Shown piece by piece: positions 26,609-35,358 of a stretch of DNA of 64,000 nucleotides. The DNA lies in NCBI RefSeq assembly GCF_001463705.1, contig NZ_BBWH01000026.1, positions 1 through 64,000 of the forward strand, read 5' to 3'. A program made the translations under genes and the position numbers. Source of the stretch: Aureimonas sp. AU12 (GTDB lineage Bacteria > Pseudomonadota > Alphaproteobacteria > Rhizobiales > Rhizobiaceae). The notes beneath the pieces are model-generated. The model searched no databases, was not told where the DNA came from, and saw nothing but the letters and a program-made list of their open reading frames with translations. The stretch's first letter is position 1, and every line of letters starts with the position of its first letter.

Positions 26609-28032
26609 CGTCCGGCCTTCTCTTCGATCGCGAGCGCGGCGGGTCCGCGGGTCTGTGTCAGGGGACGCCGAGCCGGCTTCGGCGAGCGTCGCGGGCGGCG
26701 AGCCCTGTCGTTGGTCAAGCGCGGATACAGCAGCGTGAAGATCGGCATGATGTACCAGATGATGAAGTCGCCTTGGAACGGGCCGTCATTGTGATAGAAA
26801 ATGTGCGCGGCGTAGGGCGTGAAGGCCAAGGCGATCAAGGTCTTGCTGCGCATCTTGTAGATCGCGAAGCCGGCGAGCACGAGAATCAGCGCGCCATACT
26901 TGTTCAGGATCATCAGATAATAGTTGTGGAGGGCATGCAGCGTCATGGCCAGCGGGTTTTCGTAGTTCTTCAACGTGTCCCAATAGCTGTGCCAATACTC
27001 GACGCTGTCGAAGGACAGGCCATAGCCGTAGGGTCTTGCCAGGAACAGGAGAGACCCGAACGCGCGAAGGACGGCCCGGCCCGCCGAGGAGCCGTCGTCC
27101 GTGCGCGCCACGCGCCAGCCGAGGTCGGCGAGCGTCAGCATGATGTCGTCGAGGAAGACCACGAAGGGCAGGAGCGTGACGGTGAGGATCACCGCGATCG
27201 CCGGCCGGACGAGGAACAGGTAGAAGACGATGAACAGGACGGCGCCGATCAGCGGCGACCGATTGCCGGAGACGATCGATCCGAAGAGGAAGAAGGCGAG
27301 CAGCAGCGCGGTCGGCTTGTCGAAGCTGCGCAGCAGATCCTTGTGCTCGACGGCGCGAGCGGCAAAGCCGACCGCGAACAGAAGACAGAGCTGGGTTCCC
27401 AGGTGGACCGGACTGAAGGACAGTCCCATGGCGCGCAGGCGCCGGGTCAGGAAGACGCTTTCGTCGCCCATGTCGAGCGGTTGCATGCGCTGCAGCGTAT
27501 CACGCAGCGCCCAGGCCGGGTTGAAGTGAAGAAACTGGAGGAAGGCGACGAAGGTCGTCAGGCCAATGGCCGCTGCGAAGATGTAGAACACCATGCGAGG
27601 TCCGCAGACCCGCACGAGGCAGGCGCCGACGACGACGCTGACGGCGGCCTGGACGTGGATCTCGAGGATCTGGCGTCCGAGATCGGCGGCCGGCATGCCG
27701 TTGATGAGGCTCGACATGATGCCGATCGCCGCGCACGCGGCGATGATGCCGAGAATGGTGCGGATATCCTGCACGGCGCGCACGAGAAGGCCGGGGGAGG
27801 TGAGGCCGATCAGGCCGAGGATGGCCATCGCCGTCATGGCGCGCAACGGCAGGCCGCCGAAGCCGTATTTCACCAGCGCGATCGACAGCAGCAGCGTGAT
27901 GAAGAAGAGGGCGGCGCAGCTGTAGTAGAGGTAGTCGCGCCGGATCCCGTCGCGCGAGGCCGGCGGCGCGGCGTTCCGGGCGCGTCGCCGGGCGCCGGAC
28001 ATCGATCGGTGCATCGTCTGCGAGGCCATCAT
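26605..28032 (-). CDS. O-antigen polymerase/ligase-like (Wzy/WaaL fold) membrane protein
   Basis: A 475-residue polytopic protein with about ten helices. The Wzy_C-type region is recognisable around GNRSPLIGAVLFIVFYLFLV, and a large loop (RPYGYGLSFDSVEYWHSYW, then LHALHNYYLMILNKYG) fits the periplasmic loop of polymerases. The N- and C-terminal tails are Arg-rich. Together with the flippase at the other end of the locus it suggests Wzx/Wzy-dependent polymer synthesis. AAGGAG lies before the ATG. A ligase role cannot be excluded by sequence alone. Confidence 0.82.
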   Translation of the reverse strand: MMASQTMHRSMSGARRRARNAAPPASRDGIRRDYLYYSCAALFFITLLLSIALVKYGFGGLPLRAMTAMAILGLIGLTSPGLLVRAVQDIRTILGIIAACAAIGIMSSLINGMPAADLGRQILEIHVQAAVSVVVGACLVRVCGPRMVFYIFAAAIGLTTFVAFLQFLHFNPAWALRDTLQRMQPLDMGDESVFLTRRLRAMGLSFSPVHLGTQLCLLFAVGFAARAVEHKDLLRSFDKPTALLLAFFLFGSIVSGNRSPLIGAVLFIVFYLFLVRPAIAVILTVTLLPFVVFLDDIMLTLADLGWRVARTDDGSSAGRAVLRAFGSLLFLARPYGYGLSFDSVEYWHSYWDTLKNYENPLAMTLHALHNYYLMILNKYGALILVLAGFAIYKMRSKTLIALAFTPYAAHIFYHNDGPFQGDFIIWYIMPIFTLLYPRLTNDRARRPRRSPKPARRPLTQTRGPAALAIEEKAGR

Positions 28033-28119
28033 CGTCTCCTTCGCGAGCCCGGAAGCTCCGGCGTCCCCGATCGTCCGGCGGGGCGGTCTGCCAGGGACCC
28101 GGACGGTCCGCCGTCAGCC

Positions 28120-29259
28120 TCAGGCGCTGGCGCGGATGCCGTCGCCGAGCGAGACGGGCACCGCGGCGACGGCCGGCTGCTGGCCGGCAGCCGGGCGGGG
28201 AATGTCGAGCACGTCGCAGAAATGGCCGATCGTGGTCTGCCAGTCGTCGAAGAGCTCACGCGAGACGACGAAGGCCTGCGGGTCGAGCATGGCCTCACGG
28301 ATCTTGTCGGCGAGCCCCTGCGGCGCGTCGGGATCGAAGTAGAAGCGATCGGGGAAGGCGAGGTCGCGGTTGGCGTCGATGTCCGAGAGGATGAGCGGCA
28401 TCCCCTCCTGGATCGCCTCCAGCACCGCGTTCGACATGCCCTCGTGATGCGAGCAGTTGATGAAGAGGCCGTGGCGGCGCATCTCCTTCAGGACCTCCTC
28501 GCGCGGACGGGCGCCCATGAACGAGACGCGGCTCGCGCCCCGTTCGGTGGCGAGCGCCGCCAGCATCGGCGCTTCCGGCGAATTGTCGGCCCCGCCGACG
28601 ATCGCGATGTCGGGGCAGTCGTCGCCGAGGAGGGCGGCGGCCTCGACGAGGACGCGGTAGTTCTTCTGGACGGTGAGGCGGCCCACCGCCAGAACCGAGC
28701 GCGAGCGCTCCGCCAGCGCCACCGGTGCCTCGCGCTGCGCGCGCGCCAGACCGTTGCGGATGACGCTCGCCTCGATGCCGAGGGTCGCCAGATGCTTCTG
28801 GATGCTCGGCGTCACCGCGACGACGCGGTGCGCGAAGCGCGCCAGCTTCTCGGACACCTGGAACACGGTCGACATGACCGGTCCCCACTTGGCGAGGATG
28901 TGGTCGATCGAGCCCGAGCGCACGACGACGCGCGTGCCGCGCGGGCCCATGAGCCGGGCGAGCGGCGCCAGCATGGCGAAATTGATGCCGAGGATGAAGA
29001 CGCGGTCGTAGCGCCCCGTCAGGATCCGCCAGAAGGCGTGGACGAGATAGAGCGCCTTGTCGGTGCGCATCAGCTTCGAGGCGGGAACCTTGAGGATGCG
29101 CACGTCGCGGCGCGTCTCGTCGCCGGTCAGCACCATGACGCTGATGTCGGCGACGCCGGCGGCATGGTTGACGAACTCTTCGGCGAACTTCTCGACGCCG
29201 CCTTCGTGGCCCGAGACGCTGCGCGGGCCGACGATCAGGAGCCGGTGTCTATCGTCCAT
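28120..29259 (-). CDS. Glycosyltransferase family 4
   Basis: A 379-residue GT-B fold transferase. The N-terminal acceptor domain has the glycine-rich entry GPRSVSGHEGGVEKFAEEF. The C-terminal nucleotide-sugar domain carries SVLAVGRLTVQKNYRVLVEA and the E-x7-E motif HEGMSNAVLEAIQEG. The length fits the family. A GGAG site lies 8 bases before the ATG, and the start overlaps the end of the upstream GT2 gene by 11 bp. It adds one sugar to the repeat unit on the cytoplasmic face; which sugar is not readable. Confidence 0.93.
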   Translation of the reverse strand: MDDRHRLLIVGPRSVSGHEGGVEKFAEEFVNHAAGVADISVMVLTGDETRRDVRILKVPASKLMRTDKALYLVHAFWRILTGRYDRVFILGINFAMLAPLARLMGPRGTRVVVRSGSIDHILAKWGPVMSTVFQVSEKLARFAHRVVAVTPSIQKHLATLGIEASVIRNGLARAQREAPVALAERSRSVLAVGRLTVQKNYRVLVEAAALLGDDCPDIAIVGGADNSPEAPMLAALATERGASRVSFMGARPREEVLKEMRRHGLFINCSHHEGMSNAVLEAIQEGMPLILSDIDANRDLAFPDRFYFDPDAPQGLADKIREAMLDPQAFVVSRELFDDWQTTIGHFCDVLDIPRPAAGQQPAVAAVPVSLGDGIRASA

Positions 29260-30103
29260 GTCCCAGTCTCCGCCTTACAGATCGCAACCAAGAGGGAATG
29301 AGCAGCAGCTTGGTGTAGGTCACCATCGTGCGCCACGGCGACACCGGCCCCTGGCTTTCGGAATCGTGGATGAGCCGGGCGGCGAAGGAATACAGCATCT
29401 GCCGCCGCCGCTTGCTCACGGTGATGGAATTGCCATGATAGGTGCGCGTGACCAGGATCTTCGGGATCGCGCCGAAGGTCAGCCCGGCGCGGATCGCGCG
29501 CAGGTAGAGGTCGTAGTCCTGTGCGTAGCGGAAGGTCTCGTCGTAATGCCCGATCGGCGCCGTCGAGGATTTCCGAAAGGCCAGCGAGGAATGGACGATG
29601 AAGTTGCGGCTCGCCAGCTCGCGCTTGATGCCGGCATCGTCGGTCGGGCCGCCGATCGTCCACGTCTTGCCCGAGGTGACGTCGAGGCCGAGGGCGTAGG
29701 TGAAGAGGAGATCGCATTCGGGATGCGCAACGAAATGGGCGATCGTCTCGGTGGCGCGCGTCGGCTCAGGCAGGTCGTCGTCGTCGTTGCGCAGGATCAG
29801 ATCCCCGGTCGAGACCGCGATCGCCTTGTTGAGCGAGCGCGTCAGTCCGATCTGGCGCTCGTTCTGCAGGAAGCGCACACGCGCCTCGCCGGCGAAGGGC
29901 GCCGACATCGCCGCAAGGTCCGCGGCGGGATTGTCGATCACGACCAGGATCTCGTGGGCCGCGGGATCGGCGAGATAGGTGCGCACGATCTCCTCGGCCC
30001 GTCCGTCGCCCGTGGTGGGAATGAGGATCGTGGTGGTCGGCGCTTCCACCTGCCGGGCCGAGCCCGGCGAGGGGGCGGGTGCAACGCTGCCGAAGGCGTC
30101 CAT
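29249..30103 (-). CDS. Glycosyltransferase family 2
   Basis: A 284-residue GT-A fold transferase. It shows the N-terminal TTTILIPTTGDGRAEEIVR, a QIGLTRSLNKAI segment and the metal-binding DxD region LILRNDDDDLPEPTRA, with YAQDYDLYLRAI in the acceptor half. ATG at 30103 with an upstream GGAG is preferred; the frame is open further upstream without support. It heads the minus-strand transcript GT2-GT4-Wzy-acyltransferase. The 277 bp before it are shared with the divergent epimerase gene. Confidence 0.9.
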   Translation of the reverse strand: MDAFGSVAPAPSPGSARQVEAPTTTILIPTTGDGRAEEIVRTYLADPAAHEILVVIDNPAADLAAMSAPFAGEARVRFLQNERQIGLTRSLNKAIAVSTGDLILRNDDDDLPEPTRATETIAHFVAHPECDLLFTYALGLDVTSGKTWTIGGPTDDAGIKRELASRNFIVHSSLAFRKSSTAPIGHYDETFRYAQDYDLYLRAIRAGLTFGAIPKILVTRTYHGNSITVSKRRRQMLYSFAARLIHDSESQGPVSPWRTMVTYTKLLLIPSWLRSVRRRLGHGR

Positions 30104-30380
30104 TCGAGTTCCGCTCCATTGATGGCTGCCAGACCCGCCGGCCCTGACGGCCGAAGGGCACGGGTGACCCGGCGATCTGCGTGGATCCTGCAAGCCATCC
30201 AAAACGGCGTCTGCAAGATGGTCGGCAGAGGACTGAAATCAACCTATCCAACCTGTCCTATAGCCAATTGTGCAGAGCAACACAAAGCGGCTAAGGAGAG
30301 GCGAAGTCGCCGATTCCGGTTTTTTCGTCGCCTGGATTGCCGTTCTGCCACAACAGACGAATGCGAGGAGGCCCGAGGCC
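30104..30380. other. Divergent promoter region of the polysaccharide locus
   Basis: A 277-bp gap without a convincing gene, between the divergent GT2 and epimerase genes. It contains a locally AT-rich stretch (about 30235-30290) and a TTTTTT run at 30321-30326 after an imperfect GGCGA/TCGCC repeat. It must hold both promoters; I could not assign them. Confidence 0.4.
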
Positions 30381-31394
30381 ATGCGTTATCTCGTGACCGG
30401 CACGGCCGGATTCATCGGCTTCCACCTGGCGCGGCGGCTGCTGCGCGAGGGCCACGAAGTCGTCGGCATCGACGGTCTGACGACCTATTACGACGTGCTG
30501 CTCAAGCAGCGGCGTCTCGCCATTCTGCAGGAATTTCCCGGCTTCAGTCCTTATGAGTTCATGCTCGAGGACGAGGCGGCGGTCATACGGGTGTTCGAGG
30601 AGACCAAGCCCGAGATCGTCGTGCATCTGGCCGCGCAGGCCGGCGTTCGCTATTCGATCGAGAACCCGCGCGCCTACATCAACGCCAACGTCGTCGGCAC
30701 GTTCAACGTCCTGGAGGCCTGCCGCTTCCATCCGGTGAAGCACCTCGTCCTTGCCTCGACCTCCTCGGCCTACGGCGCCAACGAGAAGACGCCGTTCGAG
30801 GAGACCGACAAGTCGATCCATCCGATCACGCTCTACGCGGCGACGAAGACCTCGACCGAACTGATGGCGCATTGCTACGCGCATCTCTTCGCGATTCCGA
30901 CCACGGCGTTCCGCTTCTTCACGGTCTACGGACCCTGGGGCCGGCCGGACATGGCCTATTACATCTTCGCCCGGAAGATCCTGGCCGGCGAGCCGATCGA
31001 GATCTTCAACAACGGCGAGAGCTACCGCGACTTCACCTATATCGACGACCTCGTGGAATCGATCGTGCGCCTCGTCGCCGCGCCTCCGGCCTTCCCGGCC
31101 GATCGCAGCGGCGAGCCGGCTCCGGCGATCGATACGCTGAGCCCGGTCGCGCCCTATCGCATGGTCAATATCGGCGGCGGTCATCCCGTCAAGCTGATGG
31201 ATTTCGTCGAGGAGATCGAGACGGCGCTCGGCGTCACCGCGCAGAAGGTGCTGAAGCCGCTGCCGCCGGGCGACGTCGTGGGCACCTACGCCTCGGCCGA
31301 GCTCCTGCAGCACGTCATCGGCTACAAGCCGGACACGCCGCTCTCGGTCGGCATTCCCGCCTTCGTCGAATGGTATCGCGCGCACGTCAACTGA
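30381..31394 (+). CDS. NAD-dependent epimerase, UDP-glucuronate 4-epimerase type
   Basis: A 337-residue extended short-chain dehydrogenase. It has the Rossmann motif GTAGFIGFHLARRLL, the catalytic YxxxK in LYAATKTSTELMAH with the Ser/Thr triad region STSSAYG, and FFTVYGPWGRPDMAYYIF, which is typical of UDP-glucuronate/UDP-galacturonate 4-epimerases. It would supply UDP-galacturonate for a uronic-acid polymer. GAGGAGG lies upstream of the ATG. It is monocistronic, ending at a strong terminator. The exact sugar nucleotide is inferred from family resemblance. Confidence 0.9.
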   Translation: MRYLVTGTAGFIGFHLARRLLREGHEVVGIDGLTTYYDVLLKQRRLAILQEFPGFSPYEFMLEDEAAVIRVFEETKPEIVVHLAAQAGVRYSIENPRAYINANVVGTFNVLEACRFHPVKHLVLASTSSAYGANEKTPFEETDKSIHPITLYAATKTSTELMAHCYAHLFAIPTTAFRFFTVYGPWGRPDMAYYIFARKILAGEPIEIFNNGESYRDFTYIDDLVESIVRLVAAPPAFPADRSGEPAPAIDTLSPVAPYRMVNIGGGHPVKLMDFVEEIETALGVTAQKVLKPLPPGDVVGTYASAELLQHVIGYKPDTPLSVGIPAFVEWYRAHVN

Positions 31395-31420
31395 CATCGC
31401 CGTCCTTGCGATGAAACGAG

Positions 31421-31454
31421 AAAGGCCCCGGCTCGCGCGAGCCGGGGCCTTTTC
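31421..31454 (+). terminator. Rho-independent terminator after the epimerase gene
   Basis: A perfect 14-bp stem (AAAGGCCCCGGCTC, 31421-31434, with 31439-31452, loop GCGC) followed by TTTT. It ends the epimerase transcript and can also act on the minus strand. Confidence 0.88.
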
Positions 31455-31460
31455 TGTCGG

Positions 31461-31493
31461 GCTCCCCGCGGGACGACCGTCCCTGCGGGGAGC
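31461..31493 (-). terminator. Second hairpin, after the RTX beta-helix gene
   Basis: GCTCCCCGC (31461-31469) pairs with GCGGGGAGC (31485-31493), and GGGAC/GTCCC pair inside with a GACC loop and a one-base bulge. It lies 12 bp beyond the stop of the minus-strand RTX gene. There is no T-run, so it may work with the adjacent terminator or protect the mRNA end. Confidence 0.6.
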
Positions 31494-31505
31494 GCACTCT
31501 GGGCG

Positions 31506-34500
31506 CTACCAGATCAGGATGTCGGCAGCGGTCAGCGCGAGGTTGGACGAGAGCGTGGCGATCTGCTGGGCCGCCGCGCCGCCGGCGCCGTCCGCGTCGT
31601 AGAACAGGCCGCCGGTCTTGGCGTTGTAGATCACGTGCTGGTCGGCCGTAGTGGCCACCGTGCCGATCGTGAACTGCGAGGCCGAGAGCTGGAAGCCGAT
31701 CGATCCCTGAAGGGCCGTGAAGACCGTGTGGTCGAGCGCGATCGTGTCGTCGGCGGCGTTGTAGTCGGTGATGCGGTCGAGGCCGGCGCCGGCGAGCGGG
31801 CTGTCGAAGAGGAAGATGTCCTGCCCCGCGCCGCCGGTGAGCTGGTCGGCGCCGGCGCCGCCGGAGAGACGGTCGTTGCCTTCGCCACCTTCGAGGCGAT
31901 CGATGCCGGTGCCGCCGATGAGCGTGTCGTTGCCGGCGAGGCCCCGCAGCGTGTCGTCGCCCTCCAGGCCGCTGAGGATGTTGGCGCCGGTGGTGCCGCC
32001 GATGACGTTGGCGAGCGCGTTGCCCGTCCCGTTGAGGGCTGCCGTGCCGGTCAGGGTCAGGTTTTCAACGAAGGCGCCGAGGACGAAGGAGACGCTGGAC
32101 TGAACCGTGTCGGTGCCGCCGCCGGCGCTGCTTTCCACCACCGTGTCGCCGACGCCGTCGACGTAATAGATGTCGTTGCCGTTGCCGCCTTCCATGCGAT
32201 CGGAGCCGGTCCCGCCGTCGAGCTTGTCGTTGCCGTCGCCGCCGAGCAGCGTGTCGTTGCCGGCGTCGCCGGAGATGGAGTCGTCGCCCGCACCACCGTC
32301 GAGGACGTTGGCGGCCACGTTGCCGATCAGGCGGTTGACGAGCGCGTTGCCCGTGCCGTCGATGGCGGCGGTGCCGCTCAGGGTCAGGTTCTCGACATAG
32401 GTGCCGAGGCGGTAGCTGACGCTCGACATCACGGTGTCGACGCCGTCGGCGGCCGAGGTCTCGATGGCGATGTCGGCGATGTTGTCGACGGTGTACGTGT
32501 CGTTGCCTGCGCCGCCCGTCATCACGTCGGCTCCCGTGCCGCCGTCGAGGCGGTCGTTGCCGGCGCCGCCGAAGAGAAGGTCGCGGCCGTCGCCGCCCGA
32601 CAGCATGTCGTCGCCCGCTTCGCCCGACAGGATGTTGGCGTTGGCGTTGCCCATGATGCGGTTGTCGAGGCCGTTGCCGGTGCCGATGCTCGCTGCGCCC
32701 ATCAGCGTCAGGTTTTCGATGCCGGCGCCCAGTACGAAGTCGACCGAGGCGGTGACGCGGTCGTTGCCGCCCGCATCGCTTCCGTCCGCCAGCGTCTCGA
32801 TCACCGCGTCGCCGGCATTGTCGACGGAGTAGACGTCGTCGCCTGCGCCGCCTTCCATGCGGTCGGCGCCCGTGCCGCCGTCGAGAAGATCGTTTCCGCT
32901 ACCGCCGAAGAGCTGGTCGTTGCCGCCCATGCCGCGCAGCGTGTCGTTTCCGGCTTCGCCGTAGAGCTTGTTGGCCCCGTCGTTGCCGGTCAGTTCGTTG
33001 ACGCCCGCGTTGCCGAAGCCGTCGATCGCATTCGAGCCCGTGAGGATCAGCCGCTCGACATTGTCGGCGAGCGCGTAGGAGACCGAAGCGCGAACCGTGT
33101 CCATGCCGCCGGTGTCGGAGCCGTCGGCTGCCGTTTCGGAGATACGGTCGTCGATGTCGTCGACGACATAGGCGTCATTGCCGGATCCGCCGGCCATCCA
33201 GTCCGCACCCAGCTCGCCGTCGAGCTGATCGTTGCCATTGCCACCTTCGAGCGTGTCGGCCCCGATGCCGCCGGAGAGTCGATCGTTCCCGTCTCTGCCC
33301 CAGAGTATGTCGTCCTTCCCGGTGCCCGCAAGCCGGTCGTCGCCGTCCGTACCCTCGATCGTCAGGCCGCTCACGACGGGGGCGGTGACGGCGGCGGCGA
33401 AGCGGAAGACCTGCGCCGCGTTCTGCTGGAGATAGGTGATGTCGACGCCGACGAGCTCGACCACGAACTCCATCGTGTAGAGGGATCCGGCGCCGTCGCG
33501 GTCGATCGAGATGATCGTGTTGCCGTTGGCGCGCGTCATCTCGACAAAGTCGGCGAGATCGGCACCGTTGAGGTTGGCGCCGGGCAGGGCGAACTTCGGC
33601 AGGACGCCGCCGAAGTTCAGCATGTCGCCCTCGGCGATGTTGAAGCCGGTGACGAAGGTGGCGTGCTTGGTGTCGAGGAAGGCGAAGGTATCGGCCTTGC
33701 CGGCCGTCGCGGCGACATGCGCGACCTGCTTGGTGACGCTGAGCGTGAAGCCGGTCAGCAGGCCCTGGATATATTCGGAGATGTTGTCGTATCCGTCGCC
33801 GTCGGAATCCTTCTGGCTGTCCGCCGTCTTGGCATCCATGCCGAAAATGTCCTCGAACCAGTCGGGGAGGGCGTCGCCGTCGGTGTCGCGCGCGGCTGCG
33901 ACGCTGACGTTGACGGCCTTGCCGCCGGCCTCGGCCACCGAGTTGACGATCGTGCCGGTGCCGGTCAGCGCCTCGTTGATGATGCGCGTGTCGACGGTGT
34001 CGCGGCTGTAGGGGTTGGCGCCGGCATTGGTCAGAACGTGGTTGATGACGTTCTGCGAGTCGAGGATGATGACGTTGCTGCCGCCGAAGAGATGGGTGTC
34101 CGAGAGGCCCGTCTTCAGGCCCTTCTCGCTGATCAGCGCGGTCTGGGTCTGGTTGCCGTTCTCGTCGGTCTTCATCGGGGTGAAGAGATTGTCCTCAAGA
34201 TAGACGCCGCTTCCCTCGCCCATGGCGGAGAGCATGATCGGCTTGCGGCTGCCCACCGTGCTGAGGCCGGGATCGAGCACGTTGCCGATGACATGGACCG
34301 TGGTTTCCAGCGTGCCGTTCGTACCGCCGCCAATGGCGATGCCCCGCTCGGACCGGCCGTAGTTGTAAATATAGTTGTTGACGATCTCGATATTCTGGCC
34401 GGCCCGGACCTCCGGGTTGCGGTCCATGTTGTCGGCCATCAGGTTCTTGGTGATCGTGATGTTGCTGGAGAGCCCGCCATCGGTGCCCTCCCAGTTCGAC

Positions 34501-35060
34501 ACGAGGAGCCCCTTCGAGTGCTCGCCCTTGGTGTGGACGCTCTTGCTGAGGCCTTCGGCGATAATGTTGTTGGAAACGGTGACGTCCTGCATGTAGCCGT
34601 TGAGCGAAAGGTTCTCGTCGACGCCCCAGGTGAACGTGTTGTGGTCGATGACGACGTTCTTGATCGTGAAGTCGGTGGTGCCGACCATGAGGCCGTCGCG
34701 ATCGGCCACCGGCTGGCCGTCGGCATCGTCGCCGGGGCGGAACTTCATGCCCTGGATGATGACCTCGCTCGTCTTCACCCGGATGCGACCGTCCTCGATC
34801 GTGATGCCGTCGCCCGGCGCCGTCTGTCCGGCAATGGTGATGTTCGGGTTCTCGATGAGGATCTGCGACTTCAGCTCGATGGCGCCCGACACCTCGAAGA
34901 CGACGATGCGAGGCCCGTCCACGTTCTCGCAGGCCCAGCGCAGGCTGCCGACGCCGGAGTCGTTGAGATTGGTGACCTTCACGATCTGGCCACCGCGGCC
35001 ACCGGCCGTGTGGGCGCCGTAACCTTCAGCACCTTCGAAAGCGAGAAGTTCGTTGGACAT
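31506..35060 (-). CDS. Pectate-lyase-like beta-helix protein fused to RTX repeats
   Basis: An 1184-residue modular protein. Residues about 1-385 form a pectate-lyase-like right-handed beta-helix (entry AFEGAEGYGAHTAGGRGGQI, then TWGVDENLSLNGY and NNYIYNYGRSERGIAIGGG). Residues about 390-435 hold calcium-binding loops (DTDGDALPDWFEDIFG and DSDGDGYDNISEYI). Residues about 570-1100 hold five RTX blocks with spacers. The C-terminus (GLDRITDY to LTAADILIW) resembles that of the other RTX protein here. There is no signal peptide, so type I secretion is expected. ATG at 35060 follows AGGGA; an open frame upstream is ignored. It probably cleaves or binds a uronic-acid polysaccharide, perhaps the one made by this locus. 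Catalytic residues could not be assigned. Confidence 0.9.
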   Translation of the reverse strand: MSNELLAFEGAEGYGAHTAGGRGGQIVKVTNLNDSGVGSLRWACENVDGPRIVVFEVSGAIELKSQILIENPNITIAGQTAPGDGITIEDGRIRVKTSEVIIQGMKFRPGDDADGQPVADRDGLMVGTTDFTIKNVVIDHNTFTWGVDENLSLNGYMQDVTVSNNIIAEGLSKSVHTKGEHSKGLLVSNWEGTDGGLSSNITITKNLMADNMDRNPEVRAGQNIEIVNNYIYNYGRSERGIAIGGGTNGTLETTVHVIGNVLDPGLSTVGSRKPIMLSAMGEGSGVYLEDNLFTPMKTDENGNQTQTALISEKGLKTGLSDTHLFGGSNVIILDSQNVINHVLTNAGANPYSRDTVDTRIINEALTGTGTIVNSVAEAGGKAVNVSVAAARDTDGDALPDWFEDIFGMDAKTADSQKDSDGDGYDNISEYIQGLLTGFTLSVTKQVAHVAATAGKADTFAFLDTKHATFVTGFNIAEGDMLNFGGVLPKFALPGANLNGADLADFVEMTRANGNTIISIDRDGAGSLYTMEFVVELVGVDITYLQQNAAQVFRFAAAVTAPVVSGLTIEGTDGDDRLAGTGKDDILWGRDGNDRLSGGIGADTLEGGNGNDQLDGELGADWMAGGSGNDAYVVDDIDDRISETAADGSDTGGMDTVRASVSYALADNVERLILTGSNAIDGFGNAGVNELTGNDGANKLYGEAGNDTLRGMGGNDQLFGGSGNDLLDGGTGADRMEGGAGDDVYSVDNAGDAVIETLADGSDAGGNDRVTASVDFVLGAGIENLTLMGAASIGTGNGLDNRIMGNANANILSGEAGDDMLSGGDGRDLLFGGAGNDRLDGGTGADVMTGGAGNDTYTVDNIADIAIETSAADGVDTVMSSVSYRLGTYVENLTLSGTAAIDGTGNALVNRLIGNVAANVLDGGAGDDSISGDAGNDTLLGGDGNDKLDGGTGSDRMEGGNGNDIYYVDGVGDTVVESSAGGGTDTVQSSVSFVLGAFVENLTLTGTAALNGTGNALANVIGGTTGANILSGLEGDDTLRGLAGNDTLIGGTGIDRLEGGEGNDRLSGGAGADQLTGGAGQDIFLFDSPLAGAGLDRITDYNAADDTIALDHTVFTALQGSIGFQLSASQFTIGTVATTADQHVIYNAKTGGLFYDADGAGGAAAQQIATLSSNLALTAADILIW
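31830..33360 (-). repeat. Tandem RTX coding repeats, five blocks
   Basis: The region encodes five blocks of GGxGxDxLx repeats, each about 55-65 residues, separated by spacers of about 50-70 residues that themselves repeat (pattern VETxADG...TVxxSVxxxLGxxVENLTLxG). The full period is about 110-135 residues. The DNA repetition follows from the protein and could recombine. Confidence 0.85.
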
Positions 35061-35141
35061 GGGGTTTCCCTGCAAATGTGGACTAGTTCGCAGGTTATGC
35101 TGTAGAAATGAAAGACACGTCGGGAGAGTTGCTTCAAATCG

Positions 35142-35172
35142 TCGAAACGTTTCATGGTTTTTTTCGAAACGT
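35142..35172. promoter_or_regulatory. Two TCGAAACGT direct repeats 22 bp apart
   Basis: TCGAAACGT occurs at 35142-35150 and 35164-35172, spaced by 22 bp, two turns of the helix. The first copy is part of the palindrome GAAACGTTTC (35144-35153), and the second overlaps TTTCGAAA. The site is in the 298-bp space between the divergent RTX beta-helix gene and the glycosyltransferase gene, 82 bp before the RTX start codon. It looks like an operator for a DNA-binding dimer; the regulator is unknown. Confidence 0.5.
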
Positions 35173-35358
35173 CGAATCAATTGAGGAGAAATTTGACAGC
35201 GATGTTGTGACGCTGCCTTAACCGTGTCGGGCCGCGGGGCGGATCGGGGCGGCGGCCGGCGATGTTGCGGCGCGGTGGGATGCTCTGTAGGACTTCAGCA
35301 ACCGGTGGACGGCCCCGTCCCTCCACGCCGGTCGCCGGCCATCGATGGAGAGCGCGCC

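Noticed and set aside
26581-29301. 906-codon plus-strand frame across the polysaccharide genes
   Set aside because: It runs antisense through three well-supported genes. Long antisense frames are expected at this GC content.
31830-33360. Regularly spaced DNA repeats that could suggest a CRISPR or minisatellite
   Set aside because: The periodicity follows RTX nonapeptide codons and is imperfect, with no constant direct repeat or variable spacers.
31635-35105. Very long plus-strand open frame opposite the RTX beta-helix gene
   Set aside because: It is antisense to a protein with clear domains, its translation is a Val/Ala/Glu/Asp-rich mirror of the repeats, and it has no ribosome binding site or family motif.
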